From Bernardetiaceae bacterium (GTDB lineage: Bacteria; Bacteroidota; Bacteroidia; Cytophagales; Thermoflexibacteraceae): a stretch of 53,440 nucleotides of DNA. The stretch lies in the NCBI GenBank assembly GCA_025057115.1, contig JANWWZ010000018.1, positions 1 to 53,440 of the forward strand, written 5' to 3'. This document shows, piece by piece, positions 26,095 through 33,530 of this stretch. A model generated the notes under the pieces. It did not search any database, was not told the origin of the DNA, and saw only the letters and a list, made by a program, of their open reading frames with translations. Position 1 is the first letter of the stretch. Each line of letters begins with the position of its first letter. The position numbers were made by a program, and so were the translations under genes.

Positions 26095-26898
26095 ATGATA
26101 GAAGGGAAAGTATCTTCTGTTGTGCTGCATCCTGAGCGCCTCAAACCCATTAAGCGTATTCTCATTTCGCAACCCAAACCAGAGTCCGATAAGAACCCTT
26201 ACTCGGAATTGGCAGCAAAGTACAACTTGCAAATAGACTTTCGACCTTTCATTCAAATAGAACCTGTGAGCTTAAAAGAATTTAGAAAACAAAAAATCAA
26301 TATTTTGGACCACACGGCAGTTATTTTTACTAGCAAAAATGCAGTAGATCATTTTTTTAAACTATGTAATGAAAGCAAAATAGAAATGCCGCCTGAAATG
26401 AAATATTTTTGCATTACTGAACAAACAGCCAACTATTTGCAGAAATATATTACCCTCCGCAAGAGAAAAGTATTTGCTGGCAAGCGCACTGTAAGCGATC
26501 TATTCGAATTAATTAAAAAGCACAAAACCGAAAATTACCTCTATCCTTGTTCTGATATTCGCAAGGACGATTTACCATCGTTCATGGAAAAAAGCGGTAT
26601 TCAATTTACCGAAGCCATTATTTACCACACCGTTTCCAGTGATTTGAAAGATTTAGACATAAAACAATACGATTTGATTGCTTTCTTTAGCCCTTCAGGG
26701 CTCAATTCCTTACTGACTAACTTTCCAGACTTTAAGCAAGGAGATATTATTTTTGCTGCCTTCGGTCCTACTACTGGCAAAGCCGTTATCGACCAGAATT
26801 TGATACTAGACATCCAAGCCCCTCACCCTGATGCCCCTTCTTTAACTGGTGCTATAGAACTCTACATCAAAGAAGTAGAAAAAAAAGCGATGAATTAG
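26095..26898 (+). CDS. hemD: Uroporphyrinogen-III synthase
   Basis: Cyclises hydroxymethylbilane to uroporphyrinogen III in heme synthesis. The family diverges strongly, but the 267-residue protein keeps its landmarks: RILISQPKPE at the first strand, AVIFTSKNAVDHFFKL, a central YLYPCSDIRKDDLPSF, the AFFSPSGLNSLL helix and AAFGPTTGKAV near the C-terminus. It is last in the Fe-S oxidoreductase - DUF4271 - hemD operon. hemL at 43845 makes the 5-aminolevulinate precursor. A short CTCAT/ATGAG stem lies 17-32 bp downstream. Confidence 0.88.
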   Translation: MIEGKVSSVVLHPERLKPIKRILISQPKPESDKNPYSELAAKYNLQIDFRPFIQIEPVSLKEFRKQKINILDHTAVIFTSKNAVDHFFKLCNESKIEMPPEMKYFCITEQTANYLQKYITLRKRKVFAGKRTVSDLFELIKKHKTENYLYPCSDIRKDDLPSFMEKSGIQFTEAIIYHTVSSDLKDLDIKQYDLIAFFSPSGLNSLLTNFPDFKQGDIIFAAFGPTTGKAVIDQNLILDIQAPHPDAPSLTGAIELYIKEVEKKAMN

Positions 26899-26936
26899 CT
26901 ATCTTGCTTACATGCTCATCTTAACATGAGAAAACT

Positions 26937-27923
26937 ATGAAAAAAGAGCTCACCTATTTGCTCGTGCTACTTTGGGCAATGCTCCTTGTCAAAGAAGGAG
27001 CCAGCCAGCAAGATGCTCAATTTACTCAATTTATGTTCAACCAACTGTATGTGAACCCTGCTACTGCTGGCATAGATAGCCGCTTCGTTCATTTTAATTT
27101 GATCCACAGGCGGCAATGGGTGGGCTATAGCACTACACTCGATGGCGATGGAGGAGCACCTATCAGCACGGTCTTTACCGCCACTATGCCTATCAACATT
27201 ATACGCAGCGGCATTGGCATTCAGGTACTTAATGATGCCCTCGGACCTATCACTAATAACGATATCCAATTTTCATACGCCTATCATCACCCTTTTAAAA
27301 ACCAAGCAAGGCTCTCCATAGGCATTAGAGGGGGAGTTTACAACCAAGCATTTGACTTTGGCAAACTGCGCCCTAATGAACCTAACGACCCTTTAATTAT
27401 CGGTAGGGGTAGAGAAAGCCAATTTGTACCCGATTTTGCTGTGGGTATTTACTACTCCACACCCAAATACTTTGCTGGCATCAGTACCAATCATCTTTTC
27501 CAGCCCAGTTTTGAATATGGTACTACTTTTGCCCTCAGTCCCTTAGAGCGCACTTATACTTTTTTAGGAGGAGGAGAGGTGATATTATCTCCTTCTGTAA
27601 GTCTCCAGCCTTCTGCCATTGTGAAAACGAATCTGCGAAATGTACTCTCTTACGAAGGAGCGCTACTGGCTCACTTAAAGCAAAAGTATCACATCGGAGC
27701 TTCATTTCGCGATTTAGGTCCCATCAGTAGTATTTCGGCAATTGTAAGCACTAGGTTGCTCAAAGATAATTCAATGAGCATGGGTTATGCTTTTGACTAC
27801 GAAATTACAGGTGCTGCTGCTAAAGCAGCCACTTCTCATGAGCTGCGAATTACTTACCGAATACCCGCTCCTAAAAAGGCTGAATTATTTAATATTCGAA
27901 CCCCAAGATTTAGATTTGAGTAA
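26937..27923 (+). CDS. porP: PorP/SprF-family type IX secretion outer-membrane protein
   Basis: A 328-residue outer-membrane beta-barrel protein with a signal peptide (ELTYLLVLLWAMLLVKEGAS, cleavage near GAS-QQ) and the family start QQDAQFTQFMFNQLYVNPA. The PorP/SprF family anchors T9SS components, and in Bacteroidota the copy before gldK/porK is the core one. Many beta strands follow (RSGIGIQVLNDALGP, KYFAGISTNHLFQPS, YHIGASFRDLGP). It precedes gldK by 100 bp. Other porP paralogues may exist elsewhere in the genome, so the symbol is positional. Confidence 0.88.
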   Translation: MKKELTYLLVLLWAMLLVKEGASQQDAQFTQFMFNQLYVNPATAGIDSRFVHFNLIHRRQWVGYSTTLDGDGGAPISTVFTATMPINIIRSGIGIQVLNDALGPITNNDIQFSYAYHHPFKNQARLSIGIRGGVYNQAFDFGKLRPNEPNDPLIIGRGRESQFVPDFAVGIYYSTPKYFAGISTNHLFQPSFEYGTTFALSPLERTYTFLGGGEVILSPSVSLQPSAIVKTNLRNVLSYEGALLAHLKQKYHIGASFRDLGPISSISAIVSTRLLKDNSMSMGYAFDYEITGAAAKAATSHELRITYRIPAPKKAELFNIRTPRFRFE

Positions 27924-27944
27924 AAACTTTTGGACTTATTTTTG
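27915..27944 (+). promoter_or_regulatory. Promoter of gldK
   Basis: TTTG (27915-27918), 18 bp, TATTTTTG (27937-27944), an exact match to the Bacteroidota consensus, beginning within the last codons of porP. The expected transcript start is near 27951, leaving a 73-nt leader before gldK. Confidence 0.7.
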
Positions 27945-28023
27945 TGGAAAGTAGAAGTTAAGATTCTACTACGCGAGACCCTGTTGAAAGTCCAGAGGAA
28001 TAGCGGATAAACTGGCAGAAATT

Positions 28024-29121
28024 ATGCGTATACCTATGATACAACATGCCCGATTGCGTTACGTGTCACCACTTTACGGCGTTTTTCTGGTGGCTATTGC
28101 ACTGCAAAGTTGCATTTTCGGCGGCAAAAACAAAGACAATGGTGAGTTAACTGGAGTACAAGGACGCGAAGGGTGGAAGCAAGAGCTGCCCTTTGGTATG
28201 GTTTCTATCCCCCCTGGCACCTTCCACATGGGGCAAGCAGACGAAGACATTACTTCGTCCAAAATTGCAATGAACAAACAAATTACCATCAGTGGCTTTT
28301 ACATGGATGACACCGAAATTACTAATAATGAATATCGGCAATTCATGTATGAAGCAGCTGACCACTTTCCCTTAGGTGGAGATAGTACTATTTTCATTCG
28401 TTACCGCAAAATTCTCCCACTGATTGAAAACGAGGAAGATCTCAAAGAACACGCCTATCCCGATACTACCGTTTGGATGAAGGATTTCACCTACCACATG
28501 GGTGATCCCATGACAGTGTATTATTACGACCACCCTGCCTTTGATGATTATCCTGTAGTAGGAGTTACTTGGAAGGCTGCTTTATTGTTCTGCGAATGGC
28601 GCACTAAAAAAATGAATACCTTCCGCGAAAGCAAAGGCAAATTCCCAATGCCTAATTTCCGCTTACCTTCTGAAGCTGAATGGGAATATGCAGCACGCGG
28701 CGGACGCGATATGGCAAAGTACCCATGGGGCGGACCTTACGTGCGCAATGCTAAAGGATGTGCGTTAGCTAACTTTAAACCCGGACGCGGCAATTATTAT
28801 GACGATGGCTTCTCCTATACCGCTCCAGTAGCTTCCTACTTTGCCAATGACTACGGACTTTATGACATGGCAGGCAATGTAGCCGAGTGGTGTGAAGACG
28901 CCTTCAATCCTGCCAGCGTACCTTTGGTGTGGGACCTAAATCCAACCTATTATGATGAAAATGAACCCCGCAAGGTAATTCGCGGCGGCTCGTGGAAAGA
29001 TATTGCTTTCTTAATTGAAACAGGTACGCGCAGTTTTGAATACGGCGATACAGCTCGCTCCTTTATAGGTTTCCGCTGCGTGATGACTTATCTAGGACGT
29101 TCTGCAGGGTATGAGTTCTAA
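28024..29121 (+). CDS. gldK: Gliding/T9SS outer-membrane lipoprotein GldK (PorK)
   Basis: With GldN this forms the periplasmic ring of the type IX secretion machine. The 365-residue protein has a lipoprotein signal with lipobox LQSC (Cys 30) and one formylglycine-generating-enzyme-like (SUMF1) domain: MVSIPPGTFHMGQADEDI, FRLPSEAEWEYAARGG, YGLYDMAGNVAEWCED and RKVIRGGSWKDIAF near the C-terminus. The FGE active-site Cys pair is not evident, consistent with a structural role. It is followed by a strong terminator before gldL. Confidence 0.95.
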   Translation: MRIPMIQHARLRYVSPLYGVFLVAIALQSCIFGGKNKDNGELTGVQGREGWKQELPFGMVSIPPGTFHMGQADEDITSSKIAMNKQITISGFYMDDTEITNNEYRQFMYEAADHFPLGGDSTIFIRYRKILPLIENEEDLKEHAYPDTTVWMKDFTYHMGDPMTVYYYDHPAFDDYPVVGVTWKAALLFCEWRTKKMNTFRESKGKFPMPNFRLPSEAEWEYAARGGRDMAKYPWGGPYVRNAKGCALANFKPGRGNYYDDGFSYTAPVASYFANDYGLYDMAGNVAEWCEDAFNPASVPLVWDLNPTYYDENEPRKVIRGGSWKDIAFLIETGTRSFEYGDTARSFIGFRCVMTYLGRSAGYEF

Positions 29122-29145
29122 ACCATAAAAAATTGAAGCCCCTTA

Positions 29146-29178
29146 GCCGACGCTAACATAATACGCGTCGGCTTTTTT
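29146..29178 (+). terminator. Terminator between gldK and gldL
   Basis: An 8-bp perfect GC-rich stem, GCCGACGC (29146-29153) with GCGTCGGC (29165-29172), an 11-nt loop and six Ts. It lies 24 bp after the gldK stop and is directly followed by a gldL promoter. Confidence 0.9.
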
Positions 29179-29198
29179 GCGTTATTACACCGAGATTA

Positions 29199-29231
29199 TT
29201 TGACAATTCACACTTTTTTACATTAACTTTG
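29199..29231 (+). promoter_or_regulatory. Promoter of gldLM
   Basis: TTTG (29199-29202), 21 bp, TAACTTTG (29224-29231), 47 bases before the gldL ATG. Spacing is at the long end of the Bacteroidota range, but the -7 box is exact. Together with the terminator just upstream it makes gldLM an independent unit. Confidence 0.65.
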
Positions 29232-29278
29232 GAGACCATCATTTTAACCTTATCCGTTCAGTTAAAATTTAAACGAAT

Positions 29279-30106
29279 ATGGGTCACACTAAAGAAAGCG
29301 CTCTAGCACGTTTTAACCGCGTAATCGTTCCTAAAATCACAAGTGTGGGTGCCTCTATTGTAATTGTAGGGGCGATGTTTAAAATTATGCAATGGCCTGG
29401 GGCAGGTCCTATGCTCGTAGCAGGACTGACTACTGAAGCAATTATCTTTTTCTTAGGTGTGCTGGCTCCCGTACCTCCCCCTGATAAGCATTATGAATGG
29501 GAAAGAGTATATCCCGAGCTAGCAGATGACTACGAAGGAGGTAACGGACGTCCTGATGCTCAAACTGCTAACAAACTAGCGGCTACTGGTGTCCTAGTAG
29601 GTCTCGATCAAATGCTGCAAGAAGCCGAACTGTCTACAGAAGCCTTCAAGAGCTTTGGCAAGGGAATCAAGACCCTTAACGAGTCAGCGCTGAAAATGCG
29701 AGATATGAGCGAAGCAGCATCTGCTTCAGAAGAATATTCGCGCAATTTGCGGGCTGCTTCACAATCATTGGTAGCGCTTAATAAATCGTATGCTGCTACT
29801 GTAGAGTCCATGTCAGCTATGGCTAATGCCTCTACCCAGGCAAAAGAGCTACATACCCAAATCCAAACACTGACTAAAAATTTAGGTGCTCTAAATGCAG
29901 TGTACGAAATGGAGCTCAAAGATGCCAATAGCCATTTAAAGGCAATGAACAAGTTCTATGGCAATTTGACCATAGCAATGGAAAGCATGGCAGAAGCAAG
30001 TAAAGAGGCTCAAACCTTTAAAGATCAAATCTCTAAGCTAACTAACAACTTGACTGCCTTGAACAAAATCTATGGCAATATTCTGGCAGCCATGAAGGCA
30101 TCATAA
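29279..30106 (+). CDS. gldL: Gliding motility/T9SS inner-membrane protein GldL (PorL)
   Basis: With GldM this forms the proton-driven T9SS/gliding motor in the inner membrane. The 275-residue protein has two N-terminal helices (ASIVIVGAMFKIMQWPGAG and ATEAIIFFLGVLAP-like), then a cytoplasmic helical tail with a repeated LxxLNxxY...AM pattern (LVALNKSYAATVESM, LGALNAVYEMELKDAN, LTALNKIYGNILAAM). A charged residue in the second helix (the Glu in TTEAIIFF) corresponds to the motor's conserved acidic position as I recall it. gldM follows after 48 bp. Confidence 0.95.
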   Translation: MGHTKESALARFNRVIVPKITSVGASIVIVGAMFKIMQWPGAGPMLVAGLTTEAIIFFLGVLAPVPPPDKHYEWERVYPELADDYEGGNGRPDAQTANKLAATGVLVGLDQMLQEAELSTEAFKSFGKGIKTLNESALKMRDMSEAASASEEYSRNLRAASQSLVALNKSYAATVESMSAMANASTQAKELHTQIQTLTKNLGALNAVYEMELKDANSHLKAMNKFYGNLTIAMESMAEASKEAQTFKDQISKLTNNLTALNKIYGNILAAMKAS

Positions 30107-30154
30107 AAAAATCTTGTAGCTGTTTCTTACTTACTACTAAAACCAAACAGCACT

Positions 30155-31753
30155 ATGGCAGGTGGCAAAATGACGCCAAGGCAGGCAATGATTAACATGA
30201 TGTATTTGGTACTGACTGCCTTGCTGGCGCTTCAGGTAAGTAATACAGTACTAGAAAAATTCTACTATATAGACGATAGTCTCCGCTATGCTAATTCCCT
30301 TGCCCGCGATGCAACTAAAAAAGTGCTGGAGGGCATGAAAGCACAGGTGGAGAAAGAAGGCAATAAGCCCAAAGACTTGGCAATTATTAAACAAGCGGAG
30401 GATGCCATCAATAAGACTAATGAAATGATGAACTACATTGAGGACATCCGCAAGGGGCTTATTGAATACACTGGAGGAATGAAGGAAAACGGTAGGTATG
30501 CAGATGAGAAAAACTACGACAAATCTACAACCTACTTAATCGGTCCGGAAGGTTCTAAAAGTGGCAAGGCTTATCCCCTTAAAGAGAAGCTCAATGCCTA
30601 CGCTGCACAAATGAGCAGCTATGACAAAGACGTGCAAATTCCTAAAATTGCGCTGGATGCTAAAGAAATGCCTCGTTTTAAAGACGATGGCAACCAAAAC
30701 CACAAGGACTTTGCACTAATTAATTTCGAACGCACTCCGCTGGTGGCTTGTTTAGCCATATTAAGCCAGTTTCAATCTGAAGTAGTGCGAGCAGAAAGCG
30801 AGGTGGTGCGCAAGCTTAGCAGTAAAGTGGGCGGCGTGGAGATTAAATTTGACCGAATTAATGCAATGGTGAGTGCGGAATCTAAAATCGTAGCTGCTGG
30901 CACTAAATACCGCGCCAAGATGTTCCTTGCTGCTTCTGCTTCTAACATTTCTCCACAAATGAGCTCTACAGCTGGACCAGTAAAAGTAGAAGATGGCATC
31001 GGCATTGTAGAGTTTACCGCGCAAGGAGGCAACTACGATAAAGACGGCAACCTCAAAAAATCCTGGGAAGGCACCATCAAAATCAAAAAAGCTGATGGAG
31101 AAGACACTATCTTCCGCGTAAAAGAAGAATATATTGTTGCCAAACCAGTGGTAGATATTCAAGCTGCCAACGTATCTGCCCTTTATTATCAGTGTGGTAA
31201 TGAACTGAAAGTAAATGTACCCGCTTTAGGTGCTGCTTATAATCCCTCTTTCCAAGCAGAAGGCGCCGAAGTAATTAAAGGCGCTAACAAAGGTGAGGTG
31301 GTAGTTATACCCACAGCAAACAAAGTAGTGCTGAAAGTATTTAGCGATGGCAATTTGATAGAACCTAAGGAATTCAAAGTAAAGCTATTGCCTGAACCGA
31401 AGATTGAAATTCTCAGTGGGAATAAACCTTTGGATACTAAAAACGGTGGCCCTTGTCCACCTTCTATTAAAGCAAGAGCGCTAGCCGATCCTAGTATCAG
31501 GGAAATAATTCCGAAAGACGCAAGTTATCGCGTTACAGAGTGGACGGTAGCTTTAGCAAGAGGTCGTCGCCTTATTATTCCAGAACGTAAGTTCTCAGGA
31601 GAAGAAGCTAACCTGAATGACTTCCGCGCACAAGCAAAGGAAGGAGACCGTCTTATCATAGAAATTAAGCAAGTGAAGCGCCGCAATTTCAAAGGCGATA
31701 TTCTAGACGCTAAGTTTAGCACCGATCCTATTATCTACACTATCACGCAGTAA
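30155..31753 (+). CDS. gldM: Gliding motility/T9SS motor protein GldM (PorM)
   Basis: Stator-spanning partner of GldL. The 532-residue protein starts MAGGKMTPRQAMINMMYLVL, the family hallmark, followed by one inner-membrane helix and a long periplasmic region of four stacked domains: an N-terminal helical domain (YANSLARDATKKVLEGMKAQ), a middle domain near residues 220-330 (FDRINAMVSAESKIV) and two beta-rich C-terminal domains that contact the GldKN ring. The length is the usual GldM length. A strong terminator follows. Confidence 0.96.
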   Translation: MAGGKMTPRQAMINMMYLVLTALLALQVSNTVLEKFYYIDDSLRYANSLARDATKKVLEGMKAQVEKEGNKPKDLAIIKQAEDAINKTNEMMNYIEDIRKGLIEYTGGMKENGRYADEKNYDKSTTYLIGPEGSKSGKAYPLKEKLNAYAAQMSSYDKDVQIPKIALDAKEMPRFKDDGNQNHKDFALINFERTPLVACLAILSQFQSEVVRAESEVVRKLSSKVGGVEIKFDRINAMVSAESKIVAAGTKYRAKMFLAASASNISPQMSSTAGPVKVEDGIGIVEFTAQGGNYDKDGNLKKSWEGTIKIKKADGEDTIFRVKEEYIVAKPVVDIQAANVSALYYQCGNELKVNVPALGAAYNPSFQAEGAEVIKGANKGEVVVIPTANKVVLKVFSDGNLIEPKEFKVKLLPEPKIEILSGNKPLDTKNGGPCPPSIKARALADPSIREIIPKDASYRVTEWTVALARGRRLIIPERKFSGEEANLNDFRAQAKEGDRLIIEIKQVKRRNFKGDILDAKFSTDPIIYTITQ

Positions 31754-31770
31754 AATCACACCGTTAAGTC

Positions 31771-31805
31771 AAGTCCTTTCCAGCTCGATGGAAAGGACTT
31801 TTTTT
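31771..31805 (+). terminator. Terminator between gldM and gldN
   Basis: A 12-bp perfect stem, AAGTCCTTTCCA (31771-31782) with TGGAAAGGACTT (31789-31800), a 6-nt loop and an overlapping run of seven Ts (31799-31805). One of the strongest hairpins in the window, 17 bp after gldM. Confidence 0.92.
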
Positions 31806-31965
31806 ACAAAAAATTTTACTGGAGAAAACAACTTTAAGCAGATGGCATGTCTGTTGTTGAATCTACTAACAGGAGTTTGTTTTATTGACGATATTCTCGC
31901 GTAAGGATGAAGAGAAAACTACTAAAACCTGAATTAAATTGAAACGATCCAAAAAAACAAAACAT

Positions 31966-32820
31966 ATGAAAAAGTTATTCATTCTTCTTGCTTGGATTGC
32001 CTTAATTCCAACGTTTGTTCTAGCTCAAGAACGTGATGAGTTTGGGTATAACACTAACTCACTCCGTCCTATTCGCATTCACGACCAGTTATTTAGAAAA
32101 ACGCTATGGTGGCAGATTGACTTGCGCGAAAAAATGAACCGCCCCATGAATGCTAAAAACATGGAGATCACTAGGGTTATCATTGAGGCTGTTAAAGGTG
32201 GCATTCTGCGTCCCTATGTCAATGACTCGCTAACTACTCGAATGAGCTATGAAGATTTTATTAAAAAAATAACAGTTACTTCTGAAGGAGATGGGCTTAC
32301 CGAGGAAGAAAGAGCACTAGGCTTTGGTGTTGAAGATGATGTGGGCGGAGGTTGGGTGGGCGATGAATTTGGTCCAAATTCACCCTCTAGTAGTGGTCCT
32401 GTTGAGTACTTACCTGGCAAGGATCTTTACCTTCTCGAGCTAAAAGAAGACCTTATTTTTGACAAAAAGCGCTCGCGCTTATACCATGATATTCAAAGCA
32501 TTACTATCATTCTACCCGCAGACCGAAACAATAAATCAGTGGACATCCCTATTGCTACTTTTTCCTACAAAGAATTAGTTGAAAATGTCTTTAAAGGCAA
32601 CGATAAGGCTATTTGGTTCAACAATGCCAATCCGAAAGAACATCGCAACCTTGCCGAGGCTTTTGAACTTCGCTTGTTCACAGCCCACTTAGTCAAATAT
32701 CAAAACAGCGAGGATGCTACCATTGAAGATATTTTCGGCGACCAAAAAGCTGCTATGTATGCTTCACTGCAGATAGAATACGCCTTGTTGGATTACGAAA
32801 CACAGCTGTGGGAGTATTAA
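31966..32820 (+). CDS. gldN: Gliding motility/T9SS protein GldN (PorN)
   Basis: Periplasmic ring partner of GldK. About 284 residues with a signal peptide (KKLFILLAWIALIPTFVLAQ) and a mature region containing RIHDQLFRKTLWWQIDLREK and the repeated acidic loop EDDVGGGWVGDEFGP; ends YALLDYETQLWEY. The frame opens at a TTG at 31939, but ATG 31966 starts a clean signal peptide. It is separated from gldM by 212 bp and a terminator; I found no convincing TAnnTTTG box, so its promoter or read-through source is unclear. Confidence 0.93.
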   Translation: MKKLFILLAWIALIPTFVLAQERDEFGYNTNSLRPIRIHDQLFRKTLWWQIDLREKMNRPMNAKNMEITRVIIEAVKGGILRPYVNDSLTTRMSYEDFIKKITVTSEGDGLTEEERALGFGVEDDVGGGWVGDEFGPNSPSSSGPVEYLPGKDLYLLELKEDLIFDKKRSRLYHDIQSITIILPADRNNKSVDIPIATFSYKELVENVFKGNDKAIWFNNANPKEHRNLAEAFELRLFTAHLVKYQNSEDATIEDIFGDQKAAMYASLQIEYALLDYETQLWEY

Positions 32821-32846
32821 TCTTAACTTTTGCACTATCAAGCAAA

Positions 32847-32885
32847 CTAAACCGCTTTCAATTCTTGGAGGCGGTTTAGTTTTTT
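32847..32885 (+). terminator. Terminator of gldN
   Basis: CTAAACCGC (32847-32855) pairs perfectly with GCGGTTTAG (32871-32879). The stem extends inward with wobble pairs and is followed by six Ts. The following 168 bp up to mutT show no gene, RNA or clear promoter. Confidence 0.9.
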
Positions 32886-33053
32886 AGTTTAACCTCACAA
32901 ACCAAACATTTTATTTTTAGCAAGTTACAAAGTCATCTTACACCCCAATCTTTGATTTTTTCTTAAAAACAGATTTTCAAAAATGTCTATGGCTTGTAAA
33001 GCAATCCGATTTTATCCATGAAATGAACAAAAATCCATATAACTTCTTGTACA

Positions 33054-33491
33054 ATGCCAAGTGAGACAAATTATTGCTGTGCGGTTCTACCCGTTGCATG
33101 TGCTGTAATTATTTCCAAAGGAAGAGTGCTTGCTGCCCAGCGGGCTCTGCACCGCTCTCATGGTGGCTTGTGGGAGTTTCCAGGTGGAAAGATTCATCCC
33201 AATGAAACTGCCGAGGCATGTATTAGCCGAGAAATAGCAGAAGAATTAGGAGCAAGAGTACGTCTTGTAGCGCGCCTTCCTGATTGCCTTTATCACTATC
33301 CCCATCAATCGGTTTGCCTAATTCCTTTTGTTTGCTATGCAGAGGATCCAGCAGCGTTTCAACCCCTTGAGCATCAAGCTATTCATTGGTGTACCGACGA
33401 AGAATTAACTCATCTAAACTGGTGTGCGGCAGACAGACTTGTCCTTCAGCAATACATTGCTTGGAAAAACGCCACCGAAAAAACCGATTAA
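33054..33491 (+). CDS. mutT: MutT-type NUDIX (deoxy)nucleoside triphosphate pyrophosphohydrolase
   Basis: Sanitises oxidised nucleotides such as 8-oxo-dGTP. The 145-residue protein has the N-terminal MutT core (GRVLAAQRALHRSHGGLWEF) and a complete NUDIX box, GKIHPNETAEACISREIAEE followed by LGA, with all catalytic Glu residues. Length and sequence fit MutT rather than a larger NUDIX fusion. ATG 33054 is the only sensible start. The alaS promoter lies just after its stop. Confidence 0.9.
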   Translation: MPSETNYCCAVLPVACAVIISKGRVLAAQRALHRSHGGLWEFPGGKIHPNETAEACISREIAEELGARVRLVARLPDCLYHYPHQSVCLIPFVCYAEDPAAFQPLEHQAIHWCTDEELTHLNWCAADRLVLQQYIAWKNATEKTD

Positions 33492-33495
33492 ACTT

Positions 33496-33503
33496 TATCT
33501 TTG
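33496..33503 (+). promoter_or_regulatory. Putative -7 element of alaS
   Basis: TATCTTTG, an exact TAnnTTTG match, 27 bases before ATG 33531. It overlaps the TTG (33501) at which the open frame appears to start, showing that codon is promoter rather than start. No -33 TTTG at normal spacing. Confidence 0.5.
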
Positions 33504-33530
33504 TCCGCTGAAGTTTGGACCAATCTCGTC

